This document shows positions 26,901 through 38,900 of a stretch of DNA of 64,000 bases, piece by piece. The notes beneath the pieces are model-generated. The model saw only the letters and a program-made list of their open reading frames with translations. It was not told where the DNA came from and made no database searches. Position 1 is the stretch's first letter. The number at the start of each line of letters is the position of its first letter. The stretch is from Diorhabda sublineata. Its lineage: Eukaryota > Arthropoda > Insecta > Coleoptera > Chrysomelidae. Made by a program: the position numbers and the translations under genes. The stretch covers positions 36,284,294 to 36,348,293 of the forward strand of contig NC_079474.1 in NCBI RefSeq assembly GCF_026230105.1, written 5' to 3'.

Positions 26901-29900
26901 GACGGTATCAAAAAATTGAGCAAGATATGGTGTGTATGCTAAGGAACTGAATATTCAGAAGTCTGACTGAAAACTGGATATAATATCCTCCAAGCGGAAA
27001 CTTACGCTACGGAGAAGATAGTTAGAATTTTAACAGGAAGTGGTGAATCAAACATGAATACAAAAATCTACATTACTGAAAAGAAAACAAAAAATATAAT
27101 AAGATTTACGAAGCACCAGATCCAAAGAAATATTAGAGTGATCAGTAGACATTGTACTGTTGAAACAAGACTTCAGAAATGGGAAGTGACGACGAACAAC
27201 TATTGCAAAGAGTGTAACTGAGAAGAAGAGACGATCGAGCTTCTGCTTTATTTTGACGGAAAAACGACGTCAAATACTGGGATACGGCACAGTAAATTGA
27301 TTTGAAGAAATGGCAGAATAAGAAATAGAAAAAGTTTCTTCATTCTAGGTCTGCCTATAAGTAAGCTATAAGAAGGAAAAAGATAGGAATGTTGTTACGC
27401 AGTTAACTAAGTGTTCAAATTGTGGAACAAAGGGCCTCCGGTCCCCGAGAGATGTCGCATGAGGATAGCGATCTCCTAGTTTCAGCACAGCTACTAATAC
27501 ACCGACAAGTGCCCTCCGCTCCACTGGCGAATGTTGATAAAAACAATTGGAGTGAGTTTGTTTTATTCATAAAAGTATTTCTTAATATCTATTCAATAAT
27601 ATTGTTAATATTATTTCAATATCCCTATCATCATCGTCATTTAGATATAAGTTGAAATATCAAATACAGCATTTCTATCAATTCTACCACATTCCCTTTC
27701 AACATGTGTGACATATTTTCAAATCTTACACTGGATTTTAATTGACGCCACGTGTGTTCAATAGTAGGAGCCAGATGCAGTACTGCACATCCCTCAGTTT
27801 TAGCCAAAATATGATATACAGACCCTTTAACAATATTAAATACAGCTAATGTCTCTAAGGGATCATCTGTGGTATCCTAACAACGCATTTGGATTCTCTT
27901 ATGAAATACTCTGATTCGTTGTTCCCTATTTGATGATAGTCATCATGAATCTACTCAAGCTTTATTTCTAGTATCATACCTATTATACAATGTCTCATCG
28001 AGAGTATAATTAAAAGATTTTCACATTCCAATAAGAAATTTTTACCACTACCTTGAACGGTAATGTAACTCCATTTTTGCTTATCTTGATGGATCTTACT
28101 TAAAACGCACGTGAGAGACAATTCTCCACACATTTTACCACACCTTAAGTTGCTTCTTAATTTTCACTTCATGTTCAGTGCATCTTGTCAGTGATTGGCT
28201 TGGCCAAGTTGACGATAATTTCATTGTCCTTGAGACCCAGAGCAGAGAAGAAAATGTCCTTTGTCACGTTTGCGTTTGTATACTCCTGATCCAGTCACGT
28301 CTCTTTTTTTGATCCATCCGTTTAGTTAAAGTTAGCATCTAAAGCCAAGACCTTATCAGAATATTATCCTCAACATTTTTTTTTCTATTTTTGTGTCGAA
28401 CAGGTAGCTTCGCTCCGTATCAGATCCAGTTTAGTCTCTTCTCTATTGTCAAGAAATTATAAGAAATAAATATTTCGAATAAATCTGTATTGTATATTGG
28501 TTTTTTTTTGCTTATTTTATACAACGAATTCTAATATTAAATATAAATAGTTATTAAGCCACAGTAAAATACAACTACAAAAATTTTATTTTGTCGTAGC
28601 TAAAAATGCATGAAATCGATTTATTCTTAAATGAAAATCACGTATGCTTTGCCGAATTTATGAATAAACTATAATTTTATTTTAGGGCGTCCTAAATACT
28701 TACTGGTACTAGTTATTTGGGATTATAAACTATTTTTACAAGTACTCGATGTTTGAGGTGAAAATTAAATAATTTGGAACGAAATTCACATTATTGTATT
28801 CTATTGAAATTATGCTGTGTTCGTTCAACATGACCATTCTCATATTACAATGTTATGCGCTATACGATATCTTCATTATTCACTATTCACATTCTCTTGA
28901 AACAATGTATTCTGTGAACAATGGCTTGTAAGTCGACAGAGAGAAAATAGAATGGAATTCCACAATCCCAACATTCAAATAGTAACTAGAAACCCTGCAA
29001 GCAATTTTACATTTTACATACCGATAAAAATTCTTATTCTCACGATTCGCTATGGAGATAGAATCAACTAGGAAACCGAGGTATGTGTCAGAATTAGATT
29101 TCTCGGAAAGATATGAAATTATACCGTGAATTTTATTTGTTTTACCAAGATCTTAAACAATATTTCGATGCAAGGTAGGGGCATATGCAGAAAGAGACTT
29201 CATCGCTAAGTATTCCACGAAAGTTCACGATGAAGAACGAAATGGAAGACCACCGATTTGGATGCGATTGTCCAGAAGATCAACAATTAGTTAGCTGTTC
29301 AAATAACGGAAGTTTACTGTCTTTGATCTTGTTAAATGCATTCCTGAAGCTTCCCGTGGTACAATTGAAAGAACTTTAACCGAAACGTTGGTTTATCCCA
29401 AGGTAAATGGTCGTTAGTTTTACAAAACGCTGAGTGACGAATACAAATTTAAAAGCGTTTACTGCGCGAGCCAATTTCAAAATATTTTGATAAAGACTTA
29501 AAGAAAAGTCGAAATGTCAAGTCAAGAACATTTAGATGCATTATAACGCGGAAGTACCCAATTTTTTACTTGCTTTTAGTATAAGAATCTACTACTACCA
29601 AAACAAAAATTAAAAATTTAATTAAGTACGCGCGTACCTTTAGTCTCTGAAGACGATAACTTGGTTATTGAAACGCGCATCAGACAGTGTAATTGTGACT
29701 ATTAGTGTTGTGGTGGTAAACAGTATGTTCAGTTCCATGCTACCTCTTATTAAATAATTCTAACATATTTTCCAAAAACATGCAGATTTATAAACATGAT
29801 GTTTTCAATTGCTGACAGATTCCATTCAAAGTCTAACTTGCTTCAGAAAGTTATGGAAATAGGTAATTATTTCAATGTGTTGTAGTCGGACTTGTTGTAG

Positions 29901-32900
29901 CCGTAAAATGTCGAAATAAAAAAAAAATATCAAGTTTAAACTTATTAGTCGAAAAAGTACGTGGTTTGTTGTCTCGAACAATTTAACTAAGCAATATATC
30001 AGTAAACATAGAAAGTAGATTACTGAAAAAAGCAAATTAAATGAAATTCTTGATAATTTGTTCCATGAAAATCCATTTTGGTTAGTTGTATCTTTATTTG
30101 AAAACACAAAAAGCCCATTATGTACCGCAAAAACCTGAATCCCCAACTTTTCGCAATTTTTTTGAAAGAACAGTGAGGGTTTGACTTTATAAAAATTGTT
30201 AACGTTGCTAGTGGCAAGTTGTGGCAACTTAAATTTTACCTTCATTGAAAAAAAATCCTCTTGCTTTATGTATTAAGGACATTATTTGTAGAAATTATTT
30301 CTAATTGTCAAGGTACTACTGAGACATTTATAGTATATTTTGTACTTACGACTAGGAATAGATTCCATGACTATGAAACGTTTTCTTGAATTTCATCTTA
30401 AATGAAGAAACTTTGAGTGAGAAATATCTGTCTATAATGTAAATTGGGGCGCCACAACAGTCATCTCACAAAGTAATTGTAAACCAAAATCTAAAAGTTT
30501 ATGTTTTATGACTGATTCTTATTAAATATTTTTCGTAGTACGCCCATGAATAGTTGTAAATTGTCGCGTACAAGTCTATTACTATTTTTTTATATTAAAT
30601 AAGAGACGGACAGATTTTGATCAGTGAATTAGTAATTGGGTATATGTAATTAAATCAAAACACGTAGAACCGAATAAAAACCAGTAGAATATATTTTAAA
30701 CTATTTTTTAACGTTATCCTTTTTTAGTTCTGTACCGTTGCAACTCTTGAATAAATTCAATGACGTGTTTAATTAATTGAACTCGTTATTGTTTTCATTA
30801 CCTGGCTACTAGTTTATAGGAAGATCAACTTATTCTACAAGCTTCGTTATATTTTTTATTAAATGAGATATGAAAAAGGTTTCTACAAAAACAAATTCAA
30901 CGCCCTAAAAAATTAAAAGGCGTGCAAGAAAAATTATCTTCATAGCTATAGTTCACACTTGAAATTTCACTTTATTGACTGTAGTTTGATGTAGCAATAT
31001 GAAACCCAGTCATTTGAAGACACCGATAAAAACTTTGATCTGCATTTTATCTCACCCTGTATTATATTTGACGAATATCACCAAAAAATAATTATTTTTA
31101 TGAATTTTGACAATCATTAAAAAGCTAAAGCTACAATAAATTATGCACACAATTTCAATACTACAAGGTGCTAAATTTGTAACTATTGTAAATATTTGCC
31201 ATTTCTTGAATATACAATGCGGTCCATGTGTATGGATAACTTCAATTTTAGCATTATTATATACTATGTGAAAAAAACCTGAAACTGGTCGACTATTATA
31301 CTTAAACTGACAATTTAAAGTATGGAAATATTATCCCCCTCCAGCACCCCTTCTGAATTATAAGCATCCCCTGAAAATTTTAAACAAGAAAGGGTGTCCA
31401 GACAATATTTAGGATAACGGAAGAAATCAATAAAATAACCTCTGAAGTCATACAAAATATTGTACGAGATTTCCAAATTCCTCTCGGTTATTAACAAAAA
31501 GTGAATGGTGGTCATTCTAAATATTATGTGGCATTATTTATTTATTATCTTCATTTTACGTAAAGTTTTGTGATATAGACATTATTAAAATTTTAAAAGT
31601 TGAAAATTAATTTTTTCAGTTATGATTGCACCAAATTTAAAAAACTTAAAGCACTAAAATTGAATGTATTCCATACATACCGCATTGTATAATATTTTGT
31701 AACCTTACATTGTGACTTGTGAAATAAATTTTACATTGGTAATAAAATACAGTGTGTTTTCTTGAAGAAAAAACATAACTTTGATGTCGGAAGACCCTGT
31801 ATCTTTGTATTTAAGTTTAAAATATACCGTTTAAAGCTCTAATCTCAAAATATTTTTTGATATCTCGTTTTATGACGATGCCAGCAACCAATAGTTCCCA
31901 CCGTTTGTTACTTACCGATAACCAAACAGCCTGGAAGGTCCAGAAGGCTATTAAATGCACTAGCTGGATGAAAACAAACAAAGTAAAACTACCAGGTTAC
32001 CAGAATAAACCAATGACAAAGCAGACACCTTTGCCAGAAACTTGGTAACGGTTCCATACTTTGGACCAGAGCCCTATTGTAGCCTCATGAGATAACACAC
32101 TGAACGGATAGTCAAAAAATTAGATGGAATCTTACTGGGGAAACACTCCAGCCTTAGATAACCCTTCTCTCGAAACGACATTCAACAGGGAATCGTTGTA
32201 CTGACTGGAAAACTGCAAATTTTTCGAGCATGTCATGGAAACAGCAGAAATTTTCTATGCGAATGTCTTTCCCAGAATCATAGCCTCCATTAGTAGGAGT
32301 CTACGTATTTTGGAAGCAGAACTATGACATGTAGAATCTAGTACAAAATATCTTCTAGGTATAGTTGCCGAGTAGCTGAAAAGCCAAAACGACACACAAA
32401 AGATAAGATAAGAACTACCAAGAATAAGAACTACCATTACTTGTATCGATATATCGATATATTATGTGTTAGTTGTAGATAAAATATTTTATAGCGTTGG
32501 TCCTGTTATTTAATTACCACCACTTGAATAATAATAAAGCTAACGGGTTCTAATTTAGTTCTAGAAAACACACAAAGAAAATTATGAGTACAAAATATCC
32601 CGTAGTAAAGATCTTTCGCCAAAATATATTTTGTTTTTCGACCCATTGGTATACTAATTACTTTTTGTATGTTCTTACCTTGAAATATAAAAATGAATCC
32701 TTCTCAAAACGAAAGTTTTATACTTCAAATTATAATAAGTAAGGCAATAACCCTCTGGAAAATAACCGAAACAGCTTTTGTGTATAATAATTGATTTTGG
32801 CATCATACCAAAAAATTATCATCCGTTATCTGAAGCTACAATCCACAACTAAAGTGGCACAACTGTTTCGAATATGATTTATTATAATACAGAAAAAATA

Positions 32901-35900
32901 ATTTACGGAAGAAAGTTATTCAAACATACCGTTGTTTGGTATATACAAGGGCTGCTACTTAAGTTTTGACATATGGCAACATATATGTGAATATGTCAAA
33001 TTAAATCGCGATCTTTTTCGTGCGGTGATTTTCTTTCGACGTGGATTAAACTTAAAGCAAAGTGCTATTTTCCTGCATTTAATGTTATCCACCAATTCAC
33101 GAACCGCATTTCCTCTGTTAAGGACTCTTTGATTCGTTTGTCTATTTACCTGTAGCTGTGAGTCATGGTACGGAAAGCGACTAAATACCATATATTTTGT
33201 TTTAGAACAGTTAATATTTAGACCCATCTCTCTTGCCACTTTGTCAATGGCGTTTAAAAGGCATTGCAGTCCATACAAGTCGTCACACAGTACAATTGTA
33301 TCATCTGCGTATCTGATTGTATTTTTAAATTTACCGTTGATTTTTACTCCATTAGATAAGTTGTGTCTACCTTGCTTAAAGATCTTATCTGAATTCAAAT
33401 TAAACACAAGTGGTGAGAGTATGCAGCCTTGTCTGGCTCCTCTAAAGATTTTGCATTCTTCTGTCGATTTTCCGTTGATTCGAACGTCCGCTCTTTGGCG
33501 CCAATATAATTTTTCGATTATTATTACGTCGGAACTCTTTTTTCCCTTAATATATTTATTAACTTATCGTGTTGTACTCGATCGAACGCCTTTTCGTAAT
33601 CGATAAAGACTGCAAAAACATATTTCCGTTGGTCCAGGCATTTTTCTAGTAATATATTCAGTGCATTTGTTTCTGATTCTAACGTGGATGATTCTTAAGA
33701 ATATTTTTATAGTGTTACTCACTACAGTGCTTTGGACGTTTTTTTGACAAAGTTATTAATTCTTATTTTAACCAGTCTTCTGGAATTTCAGCGTTTGAAC
33801 AAACATGATTGAAGAATTTGACTAATATTGTCAGGTCCAGCAGCTTTCTTGTTCTTAGCCAATTTTGTAGTATGTATCTTTTTTGATTTTAGTATTTCTG
33901 GTCCTTCGTCTTCATCAAATGCCATTTTTTATTCTGATCTAGAGTCATTATATAGTTCTTTGAGGAGTTTTCTTGTTGTATATGCTAGCTACTTCTCTGA
34001 CTATTTTAAACATATTGAACGTATCATGTTTGTCTTGTAACTCTCCCATTTCAATGCATTGACCTTTGGCCACTCTTATTTTTTGTTTGATTATTTATAT
34101 TTTTCTGTCGTCTTCTTTGTCCATCAAATCTAGGATTTCGTCAGTCATCCATTGTTGTTTTTTGTGTCTTGAACTCGTTTTAATGTGTTTTTCTATTAAA
34201 TAGTAATATAATGAAAAAATGCCTGTCAGTTCGGTTCTGCTTAGCCTATTTTTATAAACTTGATGTTGTTGAAAAGTTCTTTTGTCTAAAAATATAAAAT
34301 ATATGAATTCTAAACAATTTAATTAGCAACGTGAATGCTAGAGGGCGTTGTTTATAAATTTTAGGTATTGTAACTTCTCTTAACAAATTTAACTAGGAGA
34401 ATAAAATTTCAAGTGGGAGTTTTACAAGTAATTTTAATTAAGGTTAAAATAGCGTGTCAACGGCAAGAGTTTTTCTTCAAACGCCCAAACGGAAATTAAA
34501 AAGTTATTTTGGACGAAGAGTTCTTACATTGACCTAACTGGAGTTATTCAAACTGTTCTCATAATAATTTTATTATTGCCGCAATATCAAAAACATTTGA
34601 AACTACGCCCTCTAGTATTCACGTTGCTAATTAAATTCGTACAAGTTAAATATTTTGTATCGTTAGACAAAAGTTCCTTCAAAAAACATCAAGTTTATAA
34701 AGATTGGCTAAGGAGAACGCACTTATAGGCATTTTTTTCATAACAAAATTCCCACTGTCCCCTACCTCTAATGTGAAGAGATAGACTAAAAGTTGTGGAA
34801 TGAAAAATGTGCAGAATTTGTTAAAGAATTCGATTATCGTATATAAAGTGTCATTTAGATGGGTGAATTTTTAAAATAATTTCCCCGTGTTGTTCGGGGC
34901 CACTATTGTTATAATTTCTATTACTTGAAGCTGCAATATAATCTGTTCCAGAGATATAGCCTACGACCCTCTTCATTTCCTCACATGGTACTTAATTTTT
35001 TTCGAATAATATCGTATTTTTTTCGTAAAGTACATTCAAAAATTAAAAATTAGAAAATAACAATACAATTGAACATCATAATTTAAACAATTTTTACAAA
35101 TTAAAGAAAATTTTGTAGGTTAAGTTAGGATTCCCTTTCTTCGTGCATTCTTTGTAACGTTGTGAGATTTTCACAATGATGTTATTAAAGCATAAAAATT
35201 TGAATCTTGTTAACAAAAGTAATAATACGATTAATATTAATTAATTAAATTAAAATTAAATTAATAATAAATTTTGTTTTCAACCAAAAAATGTCAAAAT
35301 TTGAAACTTGGGTCTTATTTTTATATTAAATACACCGAAAAAAAAACAAAATGAAAAAAAATTCAGCCTCATTTATTTCATAATAGTTTAGTGTCAAGTT
35401 CAGGAAAATGACTGAATTTTTAATTCTGATTCTGGTTAAAAAAGTCGATTTATCCATGTATCGTTAGTTTTAATCTGAAAATATTGATAATCGATTCTCC
35501 ATCAAATTAAAAAAAATTATAAACATATAATACAAAGAAGCTTGAAAAAACGAGTTAAACAGTTGTTTTTTAGTTCTCTAGACGTCATTAATAATATTTA
35601 ATTACTGTTTGTTTACTTCGAAATGTGTGTGAACGTTAATTTAGTTTTTTTAAATGGGAGTTTCCGAGTATATTTAATTATTGCAAATATGTAATCCCCC
35701 CTATAACAACGTTATGAGATCCGCATAATAAGAAAAGGCGTTATATGGGAATTCTCGTATGACCGGACGTATCACAAAAATTTATAAAAATCGTACGTTT
35801 CCGAGATAGTTGAGGCTTTCCATACATACAACTCACTCTGTATTGTTTGCTTCCATTGTTCCTCTATTTATCCTGAGTCTTTGTGAACCTTATATAGATT

Positions 35901-38900
35901 TTTCTAGTCCCCTCCTGTATTCTATATTTTAACTGTTTACTATTCTTCTGGTATATATCTTGCTGCCTGTATTTAGTAACGTGATTCCACTACAATTTTT
36001 AGATTCTCTTGGGTTCCCCGTTATTGTGTATTGGCGTAATTATTCCCACTAGCCTATATTTTAGCGGTTCTCCTTTGTCTTAAATTTTTTTCAATATGAT
36101 TTTTAATTGGTTTTCTGCTACACCTGTTTGTCCTTTAGTCTCTTTATTTTCTGCATTGTTTATATCCTTTCATTACAAATAATCTGTGGATTAATATCTT
36201 CGCCTTTTCATTATATCATATTTTTTGCAATGCCTTCTTTTGCGTCTTTTACGAGGATGTATTATTCATATCTAGTTAGCCTAGACTAGTTCCATGCATA
36301 AACAAAATATTGCGTTTCCATAGCAACGAACAACAACTTATTAGAAGTGTCAGTGTAAAAAGTAAACCCGAGTTACGCAATAAATTAAAAGAAAAAAGAT
36401 GTCCACCGAAATTGTGAAAATCGACAAATTGGAGTATCGAGCCATCAACAAGTACCTGTATTTAAAAGAGTTTAGAGGTAAGCAGATTTACGATGATATA
36501 CTTAATACCCTTGGTGATCAATGTCATTCGTATGCGACCGTGAAAAATTCGACTGCAAGCATCAAAAGAGGTAAATTTTCCATTGAAGATGATGACCGAT
36601 CGGGAAGGCCAGTTTCTGTGTCAGTCCCCGAAAATATCGATGCAGTTCATGACATGATTTTATCAGACCGTCGAATTGGGCTAAAACGGATATCTGAGAC
36701 ACTGAATATTTCGTACGCACGCGTTCATCATATAATTCTCGTCAATTTGGACATGAGAAAAATTGCTGCAAAATGGATCCCCAAATGTTTGAATGTTGAC
36801 TAAAAGCGTGCAAGGGTAGAAGCATCGCGTTCGCGATCTGTGCTCGATTTGAAAACGATGTAGACTTCTTAAACCGAATTGTTACCATGAATGAGACGAT
36901 CCAGAAACAAAGCAACAATCGATGGAATGGCTACACTCTGCTTCTCCAAGACCTAAGAAGTTTCGTGTCCAAAAATTTGCTGGAAAGTTCTTGCCTCAGT
37001 TTTTTGGGATTGTCATGGAGTAATCATGATTGATTTTTTGGATAAGGGTAGAACAAAAACTATTCGACATTACTGGCCACTCTACGGGAAAAATTAAAGA
37101 GAAAAGACGCGGAAAGCTATCCAAAGGTGTTTTGTTTTTGCAGGACAACGCCTCTGCACACAAATCTCATGTTGCCATGCAAAAAAATCGTGATTTAGTG
37201 TTTAATTACTAGAATACCCCCGTTATTCACCAGATTTGGCTCCGTTCGGTCGTAAATTTTCTTTCAACGAGGAGGTATAAAAGCTGTGGAGGTCTGGTTT
37301 GCAGCGCAAGAAGAAACATTTTTTTTAAAAGGTCTAGAGACGTTGCAGGTTCACTGTAATAAATGTATCCAATTAAGAGGAGAATACGTTGAGTAATGAA
37401 ATATTTTGACATTGAAATTTTGTTTGGCTCTATAGTAGGCTAAGAATTTTTCAATATATCCTCGTATGCTCAATTGAAAAGAATAATTCAATTATATAAG
37501 AACACAATTGTCACAATATTTAAAAATTCGCGAAATTGATTGTGAACTGTAAAATTTTAATTTCGCTGTACATGTCAAAGAAAGGTTGAGTTTTTTAAAA
37601 TTTTATTTCGTTATGAAACATCAATAGAACAAATGAAACCGTTGAATACACCTTAACCGCCACATTAGACTCTTTTTCAGTCCAAAGTTTTGAAGTAGAT
37701 ATTGACCGTTGGATTTGAAGAGGTAAACATTGTATGAATAAGAAACAACTATTTATTACGAGGCATTTTAAAATGAAAAAAATCCTGAATTTGCGATAAA
37801 AAGTAAGAGAGGTTCGTTGGTTTGTTTGTGATTTGGATGAGGAAATTATTCATGTGGAGGAAGCGATTTATTTGACCCCGATACAGGAAATAATCCTGTG
37901 GTAGGCTGAAGTTGTGGTAGGTGGAAGAGTGATGTGCACCACAACTGAATGAGAGAAAAGAAAGAAAAAAGAAGAAATAAAATTAAAGAAATGTCGTATG
38001 AATAAATGGTTCTTTGGAGAAAACAACATCGACCATGCTATAAAAAAATTGCATCAGTATAAATAGTATTCATTAGAAAAGTATTTATTGGAAAATAAAT
38101 CCATTTAAGTAACTGTTTTTTCAGTTGAAAGTTTTTCCAAATATTCAATGCATTTAACGGAAGTTATTTTTTAGTGCACTAAAATTTCCACCTTCTATTT
38201 TAAGAAATATTCAATGACAATAAACTAGCACATAAAAAAGTATATTAGAGACCCAGGCGATGCAATATGTCTAGGTACCGTTAGAATGTATAAATAAAAA
38301 CGAGATGACGAGATTAAAGGAATTTCAAGACCCGATGACATTACACGTGCTTATGTAAATTAAGTTTATTGGAATTTTTTAGAAATGCATGTTTCATGTT
38401 GCTTTTTAGAAAAAATAAATCTTTTCACTACACTTAATCTCTTAGTTGCCCAATCTGTTTGGATGGAATTTTATAATAACCTATTGTCTTGAAATTTCGC
38501 ATACATTCTCGCTCTTGATGATTCGTTTGGCGAGAAAGGAGTTTTTCCGTCGTTTCGTGAAAATCCATGAAACATAGATGCAATGGAACCCACCAGAGAT
38601 GAAAGGAACAATCAATGTAATTCACCCAGCAAAATTGCTTCCTATCGGCCGATAAGGTAGCCGTCAAGGGCTATATTATGGTGAGATAGAATCCCAAATG
38701 AAGAAAAAAAGGCTCCATTAAGCGAAGCTCACCACACCCAAATAACTGCTGCTGCTCCATCTACCGTATATTTCAGATTTGGTCCAATACGATTTCGTAT
38801 ACAGGATTATAGGTAGAGAATCAGAACATACAAGTAAAGCTCGAAGAGCTTTTAATATTGGCGTGCATCATTTTTCTTTAAAATAGTCATTGAACAAGTG

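Noticed and set aside
29826..30245. 139-codon minus-strand ORF with a hydrophobic middle
   Set aside because: Overlapping ORF in another frame, A/T-driven Phe/Leu/Asn-rich composition, no family motif; not enough to call a gene.
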